A stretch of DNA of 64,000 bases from Deltaproteobacteria bacterium (GCA_017992605.1 JAGOOG010000001.1:196655-260654), one strand, 5' to 3'. Positions 23,876-33,442 are shown, counted from the first letter of the stretch. Notes: a model not told the origin generated them from the sequence alone. Program-made: numbers and translations.

Positions 23876-26800
23876 ATGTGGATCTCTGACATCTCCATCA
23901 AAAGGCCTGTCTTTGCGACCATGGTCATCATGGCGCTGGTGGTCCTGGGCATCGTCAGCTACCCCGAGATCGGCGTGGACCTCTTCCCCAAGGTAGACTT
24001 TCCGATCGTGAGCATACGCACCGTTCTGGAGGGCGCCAGCCCCGAGGTCATCGATATCGACGTCACCGACAGGATCGAGGAGGCGGTCAACACCATAAAC
24101 GGTGTGAAGAACATCACCTCCACGAGCGGCGAGGGCTACTCCAGCACCATCGTGGAGTTCGAGCTCGAGCGTGATATCGACCTCGCGGTCCAGGACGTGC
24201 GCGAGCAGATAGCAGCGGTGCGCAGGAGACTGCCGGACGATATCGACGAACCGGTCATCCAGAAGGTGAATCCGGACGCGACGCCGGTCCTCTGGCTGAA
24301 CCTGGCCGGAGAGAAGAGCATACCCGAGCTCTCCACCTATGCCGACGAGATCCTCAAGGAACAGCTCCAGAGGATCGAGGGGGTGGGATCCCTGTGGCTC
24401 GGCGGCCTCCAGCGCAGGCAGATACGCATCTGGCTCGACCAGAAAAAGCTCAGGGCCTACGGGATAGGTCCGAGGGACGTCGCCGCGGTCATAGGCATGG
24501 AAAACGTGGAGCTTCCCGGAGGACGCATCGAGAGCCTCACCAAGGAGTACTCCGTCAAGGTGATGGGAAACATACGGGACGCCTCGGAGTTCAACGACCT
24601 GGTCATTGCATCCTACGAGGGCAACCCGGTGCGGGTCAGGGACATCGGCAGGGCCGAGGACGGCGTCGAGGAACTGCGCTCCTACACCCAGTTCAACGGC
24701 ACGCCCTGTGTGGGCATAGGGGTCAGGAAACAGACCGGCACCAACACGGTGGAGGTCATCAACCGCGTCAAGAAGGAACTGGAGCGCATAGACAAGACCC
24801 TGCCGCCCGGCATGAAGATCAACATCGCCTTCGACCAGTCCATATTCATTCAGGATTCCATCAAGGAGGTCCAGCACCACCTCGTCATAGGCTCCATCCT
24901 GGCCGTGGCGGCGGTCTTCATCTTCCTCCGGAATGTCCGCACCACTCTCATCAGCGCCCTGGCGCTGCCCGTGTCCATCATCTCCACCTTCACCCTGATC
25001 CGGGCCTTCGACTTTACCTTCAACAACCTGTCCATGCTGGCGCTGACCCTTTCGGTGGGCATTCTCATCGACGACGCCATCATCGTCATAGAGAACATCT
25101 ACCGCCACATCGAGGAAGGCATGGCACCACGGGAAGCGGCATCCTTCGCCACCTCTGAGATCGGCATGGCAGTCACCGCCACCACCCTGGCCATCGCGGT
25201 CATCTTCCTCCCGGTGGCCTTCATGAAGGGCATCATCGGCAGGTTCTTCATGCAGTTCGCCCTGACCGTCGTGTTCTCAGTCGGCGTGTCCCTGCTGGTT
25301 TCGCTGACCCTGACCCCCATGCTCTCCTCCATTTTCCTCAAGCCCGGACACGCGGGGGCGGCCAGGAAGGGAACAACGTTCACCCGCGTATCTGATGCCC
25401 TCGAACGATGGTACAAGAAGATAGAAAAAGGGTACCGGCCCATCCTGGCCTTTGCACTGGACCACCGCGGGGCGGTCCTCATCGGATCCCTGGTCGTCTT
25501 CGTCCTGAGCATGTACATGGTGAGGTTCATCGGCAAGGAGTTCGTGCCCCCCGAGGACCAGGCGCAATTCATCGTGAGGCTGGAGTCTCCCATCGACTAT
25601 TCCTTCGGCCAGGCCGAACACATGTTCATGCAGGCCGAGAAGGTCGTCAGGGACAGACCCGAGGTCGTCGGGGCATTCTTTGCCCATGGACTCGGCCAGG
25701 GAGGATCCGGCCAGGTGAACAAGGCCACGATATTCACCAGGCTCGTGCCGAGGGACCGGAGGGACAAGAAGCAGCACGAGATCATGGCCGAACTCCGCAA
25801 GAGCCTCAACACGATTCCCGGCATCAAGGCCACCACCGAGATGGTCTCCATGCTGGGAGGGGGCATCAGGGAGGTGCCCATCCAGTACATCATCAGCAGC
25901 CCCGACATGGGAGGTCTCCAGAAGAACACCCGCGAGGTCATGAAGGAGCTCGCCAAGGTGCCGGGAGTGGTGGACGTCGATACCTCGCTGGAGACCGGAA
26001 TGCCTGATCTCAAGGTCTACATTGACCGCGAGAAGGCCGCCGACCTCGGGGTGAGCGCCGCCTCCATTGCAGAGGCAGTCAACCTCCTGGTCAGCGGCGA
26101 GGTCGAGATCACCAAGTTCAAGGACGAGACGAGGTCGAGGCGCTACGACGTGCGCATGAGGCTCAACCCCGAAGACCGCAGGAATCCTGAAGACCTCTCA
26201 AGGATCCATGTGCGGGCCCGGGACGGCACGCTGGTGGAGCTGTCGAACCTCATCACCGTCGTCGAGGGGGGAGGGCCGAGCAGTATCAGCCGGTACAACC
26301 GGCAGCGGTCCCTGTGGGTCTTCGCCAACCTCGAGGACAAACCCCTGGCCGAGGCCATGAAAAGCCTGGACGGCATATCGTCGAGGACTCTCCCGGCAGG
26401 GTACAACACCGCGTATGTGGGACAGGCCGACACCATGGCGGAATCCTTCAGGTACCTCATGCTCGCGCTCATGCTCGGCATCATCCTGGCCTACATGGTC
26501 CTGGCGGCACAGTTCGAGAGCTTCCTGCACCCCGTCACGGTCCTCCTCGCCATGCCGCTGTCCTTCATCGGCGCCTTCGGGGCGCTCCTCATCACGGGCA
26601 AGACCATCAGCATCGTGAGCTTCATCGGGCTCATCCTTCTCATGGGTCTCGTGAAGAAGAACTCGATCCTGCTGGTGGACTACACCAACACCCTCAGGGC
26701 AAGGGGCATGTCCCGCCGCGAGGCCATCCTCCAGGCCGGTCCGGTGCGGCTGAGACCCATCCTCATGACCACCTTCGCCATGGTCTTCGGCATGCTGCCC

Positions 26801-26968
26801 GTGGCCCTGGGCATCGGGGAGGGATCGGACATACGTTCGCCCATGGGCATCATCGTCATAGGCGGCCTGCTGACATCCCTGTTTCTCACCCTGGCCGTGG
26901 TGCCCGCGGCATACGATGTCTTCGACGACTGGAAGGAATGGGTCAGACGCAAGATGAAGGGTGCATGA
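23876..26968 (+). CDS. RND multidrug efflux transporter (HAE-1/AcrB-like)
   Basis: A protein of 1030 residues, full length for the family: 12 membrane segments and two large periplasmic loops. The proton relay is present, with two Asp in VGILIDDAIIVIENIYRH in TM4 and the Lys in LMGLVKKNSILLVDYTN in TM10. The N-terminus ISIKRPVFATMV is typical of AcrB/MexB relatives. Asp-type relay residues and the overall motifs favour organic substrates over metal ions. It forms an operon with the adaptor 36 bp upstream. Confidence 0.95.
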   Translation: MWISDISIKRPVFATMVIMALVVLGIVSYPEIGVDLFPKVDFPIVSIRTVLEGASPEVIDIDVTDRIEEAVNTINGVKNITSTSGEGYSSTIVEFELERDIDLAVQDVREQIAAVRRRLPDDIDEPVIQKVNPDATPVLWLNLAGEKSIPELSTYADEILKEQLQRIEGVGSLWLGGLQRRQIRIWLDQKKLRAYGIGPRDVAAVIGMENVELPGGRIESLTKEYSVKVMGNIRDASEFNDLVIASYEGNPVRVRDIGRAEDGVEELRSYTQFNGTPCVGIGVRKQTGTNTVEVINRVKKELERIDKTLPPGMKINIAFDQSIFIQDSIKEVQHHLVIGSILAVAAVFIFLRNVRTTLISALALPVSIISTFTLIRAFDFTFNNLSMLALTLSVGILIDDAIIVIENIYRHIEEGMAPREAASFATSEIGMAVTATTLAIAVIFLPVAFMKGIIGRFFMQFALTVVFSVGVSLLVSLTLTPMLSSIFLKPGHAGAARKGTTFTRVSDALERWYKKIEKGYRPILAFALDHRGAVLIGSLVVFVLSMYMVRFIGKEFVPPEDQAQFIVRLESPIDYSFGQAEHMFMQAEKVVRDRPEVVGAFFAHGLGQGGSGQVNKATIFTRLVPRDRRDKKQHEIMAELRKSLNTIPGIKATTEMVSMLGGGIREVPIQYIISSPDMGGLQKNTREVMKELAKVPGVVDVDTSLETGMPDLKVYIDREKAADLGVSAASIAEAVNLLVSGEVEITKFKDETRSRRYDVRMRLNPEDRRNPEDLSRIHVRARDGTLVELSNLITVVEGGGPSSISRYNRQRSLWVFANLEDKPLAEAMKSLDGISSRTLPAGYNTAYVGQADTMAESFRYLMLALMLGIILAYMVLAAQFESFLHPVTVLLAMPLSFIGAFGALLITGKTISIVSFIGLILLMGLVKKNSILLVDYTNTLRARGMSRREAILQAGPVRLRPILMTTFAMVFGMLPVALGIGEGSDIRSPMGIIVIGGLLTSLFLTLAVVPAAYDVFDDWKEWVRRKMKGA

Positions 26969-27007
26969 AGGCCTCCTCGATGGTATGATCGAACGGGGGT
27001 GGCCGCC

Positions 27008-27298
27008 ATGAAGATGATGTTTATCGTGTATTCCCGGGCTGCGGACTACGATGTCATCTCCGCCATCAAGGAGTCCGGCATCAGGGGGTATACCAAGATG
27101 GAAAAGGCCTGCGGCGAAGGCGTTGAGACCGAGCCCAAGCTGCACACCCATACCTGGCCGGGCGAAAACTGCGTGCTCTTTCTCGCCCTGGAAGACCACG
27201 AGGTCCCCGAAGTCACGGAGATCGTCCGCCGTCTCAAGGGGGAACATCCCCGGGCGGGCCTGAAGGCCTTCGTCATGCCCATGGAGGAGATCATATGA
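27008..27298 (+). CDS. PII-like small protein associated with RND efflux
   Basis: A protein of 96 residues (ATG 27008; GTG 26999 is in frame). The ferredoxin-like beta-alpha-beta pattern (MKMMFIVYSRAADYDVISAIKESGIRGYTKMEKACG, shown only in part by these ends) fits PII/CutA-like proteins. A His-Trp stretch (HTHTWPGENC) sits where a trimer could bind a ligand. The T-loop Tyr of true PII is absent. It follows the pump gene by 39 bp and is likely in the same operon. PII-like proteins after RND genes are seen in other bacteria; the ligand is unknown. Confidence 0.6.
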   Translation: MKMMFIVYSRAADYDVISAIKESGIRGYTKMEKACGEGVETEPKLHTHTWPGENCVLFLALEDHEVPEVTEIVRRLKGEHPRAGLKAFVMPMEEII

Positions 27299-27657
27299 CG
27301 ATGAAGGACCTCCTCTACGAGAAGATCGAACAGCGGCTCGTCGCAAAGGAGCTCGACTTGGAGAAATCCACCAGGCTCGCCGAGTGGAGGGCCTCCGAGC
27401 ACACCGGGAGTTTCAGGGGCGACAGCGAGACGCTCTATGTGCATGTAAGCGGCGAGTACTTCCTGGTGTACGAGGGCGGCATGAATGCGGCCTTCCACGA
27501 TCTGCCCGGCGTGGAGTCATGGTTCGGGGGAAGCCACACCAGGCCGCTGCAGATCGAGGAGGCCCTTGCATGGTGCGAGGAGACCGGCAACTACGACGCG
27601 GTCAGGGACCACCTCCCGTTCTTCATGCTCTCCATGAAGAGACCGGAGAAGGCCTGA
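27295..27657 (+). CDS. hypothetical protein coupled to the PII-like gene
   Basis: A protein of 120 residues whose ATG overlaps the preceding stop (ATGA), so it is translationally coupled. The N-terminal helix is charged (DLLYEKIEQRLVAKELDLEKSTRLAEW). A beta-rich centre (LYVHVSGEYFLVYEGG) and the acidic segment QIEEALAWCEETGNYDAV follow. No known family. It is the last gene of the efflux operon, convergent with the outer-membrane protein gene 6 bp away. Confidence 0.6.
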   Translation: MTMKDLLYEKIEQRLVAKELDLEKSTRLAEWRASEHTGSFRGDSETLYVHVSGEYFLVYEGGMNAAFHDLPGVESWFGGSHTRPLQIEEALAWCEETGNYDAVRDHLPFFMLSMKRPEKA

Positions 27658-27663
27658 AGCTCC

Positions 27664-28182
27664 TCACAGGTTGAATCCCACACGCACCATGAGCGTGACG
27701 AGATCGCTGTCGATGGTGTCGTCGCTGTCGAACATGGCGTGGTATTTGAGATCGAGCCCGAGATTCACGTTGCTCTGGATGGGGAACTCCACCCCTGCAC
27801 CGATGTAAAGCCCGGTCTCTGTTTCGGAATCATCATCCCAATCCAGAAAATACATCCCGAGCCCGGCACCGCCGTAGAGGTTGACCCCCCTTGCCATCTG
27901 GGCGTTCAGCCTCGGGCCGAAGAGCAGGGCCGTGTTGTCGATATCGTTGAAATCGTTGTGTTCCGGGTCGTGGTTCGACCTGGTCAGGGATGCCTCGAGG
28001 CTCAGGAGCTGGTCAAGATTATATCCGCCGTAAATTCCATATGCAATCGCGTCGTCATAGCCGTCGTCGTCGGTAATGAATTCCGGGCCGAGCTGCAGCC
28101 CCAGGTACAGGCCGCTCGCCGCAAAGGCCTGCCCTGCCGTGAGGATACAACATGCGAGTGCCAGAAGGGTGATCTTTTTCAT
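27664..28182 (-). CDS. outer-membrane beta-barrel protein
   Basis: A protein of 172 residues. The signal peptide is MKKITLLALACCILTAGQAFA, cut before ASG. The mature part alternates amphipathic beta strands (SGLYLGLQLGPEF, YGIYGGYNL, VNLYGGAGLGMYFL, TGLYIGAGVEFPI) and ends in VGFNL, close to the usual aromatic C-terminal strand for BamA. Eight strands of OmpX/OmpW type are likely. The loops are rich in Asp. Its ribosome site AAGGAG is strong. Confidence 0.85.
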   Translation of the reverse strand: MKKITLLALACCILTAGQAFAASGLYLGLQLGPEFITDDDGYDDAIAYGIYGGYNLDQLLSLEASLTRSNHDPEHNDFNDIDNTALLFGPRLNAQMARGVNLYGGAGLGMYFLDWDDDSETETGLYIGAGVEFPIQSNVNLGLDLKYHAMFDSDDTIDSDLVTLMVRVGFNL

Positions 28183-28319
28183 GGTAGTGCTCCTTTCGCT
28201 GAGTTTCGCGGGTTGTTCTTATCCGGTCGGTATACCTTGTGTTACGTATCAGGCTAAGGCGTGCAGGTCAAGAGGCTTCGCTCGCGGGTCCCGCACCGGC
28301 ACGTGGCACGGGAGGGGGG

Positions 28320-28346
28320 CGGGGCAGGGCCCGAGGCCCTGCCCCG
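28320..28346 (-). terminator. GC-rich hairpin after hcp
   Basis: CGGGGCAGGGC and GCCCTGCCCCG form an 11-bp stem with a 5-base loop, 10 bp after the hcp stop. No U tract follows on the minus strand, so termination may be only partial or need Rho. Confidence 0.6.
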
Positions 28347-28355
28347 TAAGCCGGT

Positions 28356-29987
28356 TCAGCTGCCCGCCATGATTGCCGCGACGTCTGCATCCGGCGTAGT
28401 TATGGGCTTGATGTCGAACTTCTCCACGAGCACCTTTGCGACGTTGGGTGACAGGAAGGCGGGCAGGGTCGGACCGAGCCTGATCCCCTTGACGCCGAGA
28501 TAGAGCAGGGCCAGGAGTACGGCCACTGCCTTCTGCTCGTACCAGGCTATGTCGAAGGAGAGGGGCAGCTTGTTGATGTCGTCCAGCCCGAAGACCTCCT
28601 TGAGCTTGAGCGCTATGACGGCCAGCGAGTAGGAGTCGTTGCACTGGCCGGCATCGAGCACCCGGGGGATGCCGCCTATATCGCCGAGTTCCAGCTTGTT
28701 GTAGCGGTACTTGGCGCAGCCCGCGGTGAGGATGACCGCATCCTTGGGCAGCTGCTCGGCCACCCTGGTGAAGTAATCCCGCTCCCTGTGCCTTCCGTCG
28801 CACCCGGCCATGACCACGAACCGCTTGATGGCGCCCTTCTTGACGGCATCCACCACCTTGTCCGCCAGGGCGAGGACCTGGTTGTGGGCGAAGCCGGCCG
28901 GAATCTCCCCGGTCTCGATCTGTTTCGGTGCCGGGCACGACCTGGCGAGGCGGATTATCTCGCTGAAGTCCTTGGGCCTGCCGTTGCCGCGGTCGGGTAT
29001 GTGCCGTGTCCCGGGATAGCCCGTGGTGCCGGTCGTGAAGATGCGGTCCGCGTAGCTCTCCTTGACCGGGACGATGCAGTTGGTGGTCATGAGAATGGGA
29101 CCCCCGAAGGACTCGAACTCCTCGCGCTGGTGCCACCACGAGCCGCCGTAGTTGCCCACGAGGTTGTCGTACTTCTTGAAGAAGGGGTAGGCATTGGCTG
29201 GCAGCATCTCGCCATGGGTGTACACGTCGATGCCCGAGCCTTTCGTCTGCTCCAGGAGCTCTTCGAGGTCCTTGAGGTCGTGGCCAGAGACGAGGATGCC
29301 CGGGTTGGCCCGAACGCCGATATTGACGCTGGTGATCTCGGGGTTGCCGTAGGTGGCGGTGTTGGCCTTGTCCAGCAGGGCCATGGTGTCGACCGCTGTC
29401 TTGCCCGCCTTCATGACAAGTCCCACGAGCTCGTCGACGGATTTCTCCTTGGCGGTCGCGGCGAGCGCTTCGATCAGGAAGCGATAGATCTCCTCGTCCT
29501 CGAAGCCCAGGATCATGGCATGGTGGGCATAGGCCGCGATGCCCTTCAGGCCGTAGATGACGAGCTCGCGCAGGGAGCGTACGTCCTCATGGGCGGTGGC
29601 GAGCACACCGACCTCCTTGGCCTTGGCACCGAACTCGTTTTCAGTGCCCTTCCAGAGGGCCGCGTCGTGGGTGATGCCCCTGGCGGCATCGCCTGCCTTC
29701 GTCCTGAGGGCATCACGGACGCTGAATGCCTTTTCGATGTAGGCGATGATGCGCGCCGTGTCGAAGTTCGTGTTCGTGAGCGTGGCAAAGAGAGCATCGG
29801 CGAGGAACCTGCCGTGGGCAAGGTCGAGAGATCCCTTTTCGAGAGATTTTTCGCCGTAGAGGGCCGCCCCCTTGAGCACATGGACGAGCAGGTCCATGAG
29901 GTTGGCTGTTTCTTCCGTCTTTCCACAGACACCCCGTACCGTGCATCCCTGATTCTTGGCCGTTTCCTGGCACTGGTAACAGAACAT
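28356..29987 (-). CDS. hcp: hybrid-cluster protein (hydroxylamine reductase / nitrosative-stress protein)
   Basis: A protein of 543 residues from ATG 29987, with GAGGAGG upstream; an open frame continues far upstream but is only a shadow. N-terminal cysteines Cys3, 6, 15 and 21 (C-x2-C-x8-C-x5-C) are the cubane-cluster pattern of the Desulfovibrio-type class. Hybrid-cluster ligand regions are visible: [43 protein letters not shown] and [11 protein letters not shown]. Hcp reduces NO or hydroxylamine in anaerobes. The palindrome in the divergent region suggests control by an FNR-family nitrosative-stress regulator; no Hcr gene is adjacent. Confidence 0.95.
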   Translation of the reverse strand: MFCYQCQETAKNQGCTVRGVCGKTEETANLMDLLVHVLKGAALYGEKSLEKGSLDLAHGRFLADALFATLTNTNFDTARIIAYIEKAFSVRDALRTKAGDAARGITHDAALWKGTENEFGAKAKEVGVLATAHEDVRSLRELVIYGLKGIAAYAHHAMILGFEDEEIYRFLIEALAATAKEKSVDELVGLVMKAGKTAVDTMALLDKANTATYGNPEITSVNIGVRANPGILVSGHDLKDLEELLEQTKGSGIDVYTHGEMLPANAYPFFKKYDNLVGNYGGSWWHQREEFESFGGPILMTTNCIVPVKESYADRIFTTGTTGYPGTRHIPDRGNGRPKDFSEIIRLARSCPAPKQIETGEIPAGFAHNQVLALADKVVDAVKKGAIKRFVVMAGCDGRHRERDYFTRVAEQLPKDAVILTAGCAKYRYNKLELGDIGGIPRVLDAGQCNDSYSLAVIALKLKEVFGLDDINKLPLSFDIAWYEQKAVAVLLALLYLGVKGIRLGPTLPAFLSPNVAKVLVEKFDIKPITTPDADVAAIMAGS

Positions 29988-30053
29988 ATCGTTCCTCCTC
30001 GATAGGTTTTTTTCAAAGATGATCAACGGATACCTGATAATTGATACGACGTA

Positions 30054-30069
30054 CTTGACCTGAGTCAAG
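30054..30069. promoter_or_regulatory. HcpR/FNR-like palindrome between hcp and the YCII gene
   Basis: CTTGAC-CTGA-GTCAAG has perfect 6-bp arms. It lies 67 bp from the hcp start and 66 bp from the divergent gene start, almost midway. TTGAC-N4-GTCAA is the type of site assigned to HcpR/DNR regulators, which control hcp in delta-proteobacteria. Confidence 0.65.
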
Positions 30070-30134
30070 CCGGTACAGATTTTTTCCGGGCCAGGTGGTA
30101 TCCTTGCAGAAAAGGTTTCACAGGAGGCAACGGT

Positions 30135-30461
30135 ATGCATTTTCTGATCATCGCCCGCGACGGCACCGACGAGAAGGCACCCGAGCGACGGCTCGCGCAC
30201 AGACAGAGGCACTTCGCATCCATCACCAGGCTTCGGGACGAGGGCAGGGCGCTCTATGGGGCAGCCCTGGTCGACGAAAAAGGGACCATGGAGGGTTCTG
30301 CCCTGATCATGGATTTCGGGACCAAGGAGGAACTCGACCAATACTTGGAGAATGAACCCTACGTGACCGGCGGGGTATGGCAGGACATAGAGGTCAGACC
30401 CTGCCGTGTGCCCGAGTTGTTCTTGTCCGTCAACCCCGGTTGCTGCATGCGACAAAATTGA
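30135..30461 (+). CDS. YCII-domain protein
   Basis: A protein of 108 residues with a strong AGGAGG site. The ferredoxin-like fold of YciI is seen: [22 protein letters not shown] with the conserved His, [30 protein letters not shown], then VRPCRV. Family members carry a conserved Asp-His pair of unknown chemistry. It is divergent from hcp and shares the palindrome, so it may belong to the same stress regulon. It ends in a Cys-Cys tail (NPGCCMRQN). Confidence 0.85.
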   Translation: MHFLIIARDGTDEKAPERRLAHRQRHFASITRLRDEGRALYGAALVDEKGTMEGSALIMDFGTKEELDQYLENEPYVTGGVWQDIEVRPCRVPELFLSVNPGCCMRQN

Positions 30462-30590
30462 ACCATATCGGACCGGCAGCACAACATTGTGTATTCAAAC
30501 CGGATGCTGCACCGTCGTCATGATCCGGGGACGTGCTCTTTGACCTGTTTGCAGAATGCGTCAACCATGGCGCCGGATTTGCAGGCGAGC

Positions 30591-31994
30591 ATGGACATGG
30601 ACGATCAACGAGACGACCACTGGCACGAGGAATGCGGCATAGTCGGCATATACGGAGACGAACGGGCGGCCGAGAAGGTATACCTGGGTCTCTACGCACT
30701 CCAGCACCGGGGCCAGGAGAGCGCGGGCATAGCGGCTGCAGACGGTTCCTGCCTTGCGTTCCACATGGGACTGGGTCTCGTGTGGTCCGTGTTCGCAGAC
30801 CCCACGGTCATGCCGAGGCTCAGGGGGCGTGCCGCCATAGGCCATAACCGCTATTCCACCAGGGGCACATCCACCATCACCAATGCGCAGCCCATTGTCA
30901 TCGAGTGCAGGACAGGCACGATCGCTGTGGCCCACAACGGCACGATAACCAACGCCTCCCGGCTCCGAAGGGACATGCAGGACACCGGCTCCATCTTCCA
31001 GACCACGTCGGACAGCGAGATCGTCCTGCATCTCATAGCAAGGTCACAGGAGACGGACCTCGTCTCGTCGGTCATGGACGCGCTCAAGAGGCTTGTGGGC
31101 GCATACTGCTTCGTTTTTCTGACGCCGGAGATGCTCATCGCGGCACGGGACCCCTTGGGATTCAGGCCCCTGAGCATAGGCAGGCACAAAGATGCGTACC
31201 TGCTCGCGTCAGAGACCTGCGCATTCGACATCATGGGTGCGGAATACACGAGATCGGTGGAACCGGGCGAGGTTGTCGTGATCGACAGGTCAGGCATGAG
31301 ATCCCTCAGGCTCCCCGAATCCCCGCGGAAGAGCTTCTGCATCTTCGAGCACATCTATTTTTCCAGGCCGGACAGCCTTGTCTTCGGGGAGAAGGTGGAC
31401 AAGATCCGCAGGAGGCTCGGCAAGAAACTCGCCGAAGACGCCCCTGCGGACGCCGACATCGTGATCGCGGTTCCTGATTCGGGAAACACCGCAGCCCTTG
31501 GCTTTGCACGGGTATCGGGGCTCCGTTACGAGATCGGTCTCATCAGGAACCACTACGTGGGCCGCACCTTCATAGCCCCCCATCAGGACAAACGCAAGCT
31601 GGACGTGAAGGTGAAGCTCAACCCGGTCAGGGGGGTCATCGACGGGAAGAGGGTCGTGCTCGTTGACGACTCCATCGTGCGCGGGACCACCATGCGCCAG
31701 ATCGTGAGGATCCTCAGGTCCGACGGCGCCCGCGAGGTCCACGTGAGGATCAGTTCACCCCCCATAAAGCACCCCTGCTTCTACGGCATCGACATATCCC
31801 GTCACTCGGAGCTCATCGCCAGCGAGAAGACCGTCGAAGAGATCAGGGGGTACCTGGAGGCTGACTCCCTGGGATACCTCACCATACCCGGCATGCTCGG
31901 CACGGTGGACAATCCCGGCGACTACTGTACCGCGTGCTTCAGCGGGGACTACTGCACGCCTGTCCCGGAGGAATTCGACAAGTACTGCATCTGA
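30591..31994 (+). CDS. purF: amidophosphoribosyltransferase (Fe-S type)
   Basis: About 467 residues from ATG 30591 (ATG 30597 also possible). It makes phosphoribosylamine from PRPP and glutamine, the first purine step. A propeptide of about 14 residues precedes the nucleophile Cys in ECGIVGIYG, which must be exposed by processing. RGQESAG and NRYST complete the glutaminase; VVLVDDSIVRGTT is the PRPP loop. Late cysteines in YCTACFSGDYC plus the earlier FCIF and PCFYG fit the [4Fe-4S] ligands of Bacillus-type PurF. No other purine gene is adjacent. Confidence 0.95.
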   Translation: MDMDDQRDDHWHEECGIVGIYGDERAAEKVYLGLYALQHRGQESAGIAAADGSCLAFHMGLGLVWSVFADPTVMPRLRGRAAIGHNRYSTRGTSTITNAQPIVIECRTGTIAVAHNGTITNASRLRRDMQDTGSIFQTTSDSEIVLHLIARSQETDLVSSVMDALKRLVGAYCFVFLTPEMLIAARDPLGFRPLSIGRHKDAYLLASETCAFDIMGAEYTRSVEPGEVVVIDRSGMRSLRLPESPRKSFCIFEHIYFSRPDSLVFGEKVDKIRRRLGKKLAEDAPADADIVIAVPDSGNTAALGFARVSGLRYEIGLIRNHYVGRTFIAPHQDKRKLDVKVKLNPVRGVIDGKRVVLVDDSIVRGTTMRQIVRILRSDGAREVHVRISSPPIKHPCFYGIDISRHSELIASEKTVEEIRGYLEADSLGYLTIPGMLGTVDNPGDYCTACFSGDYCTPVPEEFDKYCI

Positions 31995-32113
31995 AAACGA
32001 TGATCCGCGACACCCACGAAATATCCTGTTCCCAGATGGCACACAGGTTGCTTATAATGTGCCGGTTCACGAGAAGGCCCGCAGAGGCCAATACCAAGAG
32101 GAGGTAACAAGAG

Positions 32114-33337
32114 ATGGGTTTCATCGGAGAAGATCTGTTCCATTTCCAGGCGACCATCGGACAGTCCGGATCGACATTTGAGGAGTTCGTGCGCGAGAAT
32201 TACGTGGACAAGTGGGTCAACGACGACATCTACAACGCCATGAACGTGCGCACGACGCTCGTGACCGCCATAAACAACTATCTCGTGAATGAAGGCCTCC
32301 TGAATCTCGAGCGCGTACAGATGAGCCCGGTGACCGACCCCCTGGCCCACGACGTGGAGCACGTGCCGACCATCCACTACAAGGGCATGCCCTACGTGGC
32401 CACGCACTCCATGATCTACATGAAGTTCCTCGCCTGCTTCAACCCAAAGCTCAAGGGCGTCTTCATCGACTCGCCGAACATCAGGCTCGAGATCGAGAGC
32501 CCCCAGAGAAAACAGCGGGGAAAGTACCTCATCGACTTCTCGCAGATCGACGTCGAACTCCGCAGGAACAGGGGCATCGATTTCGAGCAGTACAAGGGTC
32601 AGCCGGAGAAGGTGAAGAAGTATCTCAAGGAAGACTACGAGAAGGCCATCGACTTCTTCGAGCGCATGATCATTGCCGCGACGGGGGCTATTGCCGAGAA
32701 CAACGAGGACAACCTGAAGGGTCTCGGCGTGGCCATCGAGGTGCCGAAGCAGCCGTTCCCCCGGGTGAGACACGACGAGGCGGTGAAGAGGTACGGCAAG
32801 GCTGACCTCGACGCCAGAATCGGCGAGGACGTCAAGGGACCGTTCTTCTGGATCACGGGACTCATGAGGGAGAACTACGACCTCATATACCCCTACATCC
32901 TCCAGGACGGGACCAGGCTGCCCATTTCGTCCTTCACCTCCGACATGGTCTTCAACTACGACATCTGTGCCAAGTCCATCCTGAGGAAGACGGGCAAGTT
33001 CACCCCGGCCCTGGAGATTCTCTCGGGCGCCATCAGGGAGTGGCTCTACGAACCCATCATTTGCAGGCTCATCGACAACAGGATCATCCCCGAGACACCG
33101 GTCTTCGACAGCGGCATGCTGGAGAACATCGCCAACCTCGACGGGTACGGGCCGTTCCTGACCGCGGTGCAGATGAAGGACAAGAAGGGAAAGCCCTATT
33201 TCCCCGAGACCATGGGGGCCGGCATAGGCGTGGAAAGGTCCCTGTATGCGCTGCTCAAGGGGGCGAAGATAGAGAAGATCGACGACATCACGTGCTTCGG
33301 AAAGAACCCCGACACGTACCCGATATTCCTTTTCTGA
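32114..33337 (+). CDS. stand-alone class II aminoacyl-tRNA synthetase-like protein (AsnA/AspRS-AsnRS catalytic domain)
   Basis: A protein of 407 residues with a GGAGGT ribosome site. It is almost wholly a class II catalytic domain: MNVRTTLVTAINNYL opens it, NIRLE fits the motif 2 arginine, and GAGIGVERSLYALL near 375-388 is motif 3. No anticodon-binding OB domain is visible, and the C-terminus ends in YPIFLF. This resembles archaeal asparagine synthetase A relatives, which amidate aspartate using ATP and ammonia. An AspRS paralogue with another role is possible. Its position just before nitrogen genes favours asparagine or a related amide. Confidence 0.65.
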   Translation: MGFIGEDLFHFQATIGQSGSTFEEFVRENYVDKWVNDDIYNAMNVRTTLVTAINNYLVNEGLLNLERVQMSPVTDPLAHDVEHVPTIHYKGMPYVATHSMIYMKFLACFNPKLKGVFIDSPNIRLEIESPQRKQRGKYLIDFSQIDVELRRNRGIDFEQYKGQPEKVKKYLKEDYEKAIDFFERMIIAATGAIAENNEDNLKGLGVAIEVPKQPFPRVRHDEAVKRYGKADLDARIGEDVKGPFFWITGLMRENYDLIYPYILQDGTRLPISSFTSDMVFNYDICAKSILRKTGKFTPALEILSGAIREWLYEPIICRLIDNRIIPETPVFDSGMLENIANLDGYGPFLTAVQMKDKKGKPYFPETMGAGIGVERSLYALLKGAKIEKIDDITCFGKNPDTYPIFLF

Positions 33338-33358
33338 GAAAGAATTCCATGCGAATGT

Positions 33359-33388
33359 TCCCTCCGTCTCCGTCCAAGGACGGAGGGA
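33359..33388. repeat. overlapping alternative hairpins
   Basis: TCCCTCCGTC (33359-33368) pairs with GACGGAGGGA (33379-33388). CTCCGTCC (33368-33375) can instead pair with GGACGGAG (33378-33385). The two foldings exclude each other. No T tract follows, so it is either a weak terminator of the upstream gene or leader structure for yvcK. Confidence 0.5.
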
Positions 33389-33442
33389 CTGCACAGACAC
33401 GGTTGACGTCGCCCGCCAGGAAATATATGGATAAGCCAGCGC

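Noticed and set aside
30000-30053. CRISPR repeats or transposase remnants in the intergenic regions
   Set aside because: No spaced direct repeats, terminal inverted repeats with a transposase, or phage genes were seen here or elsewhere in the window.
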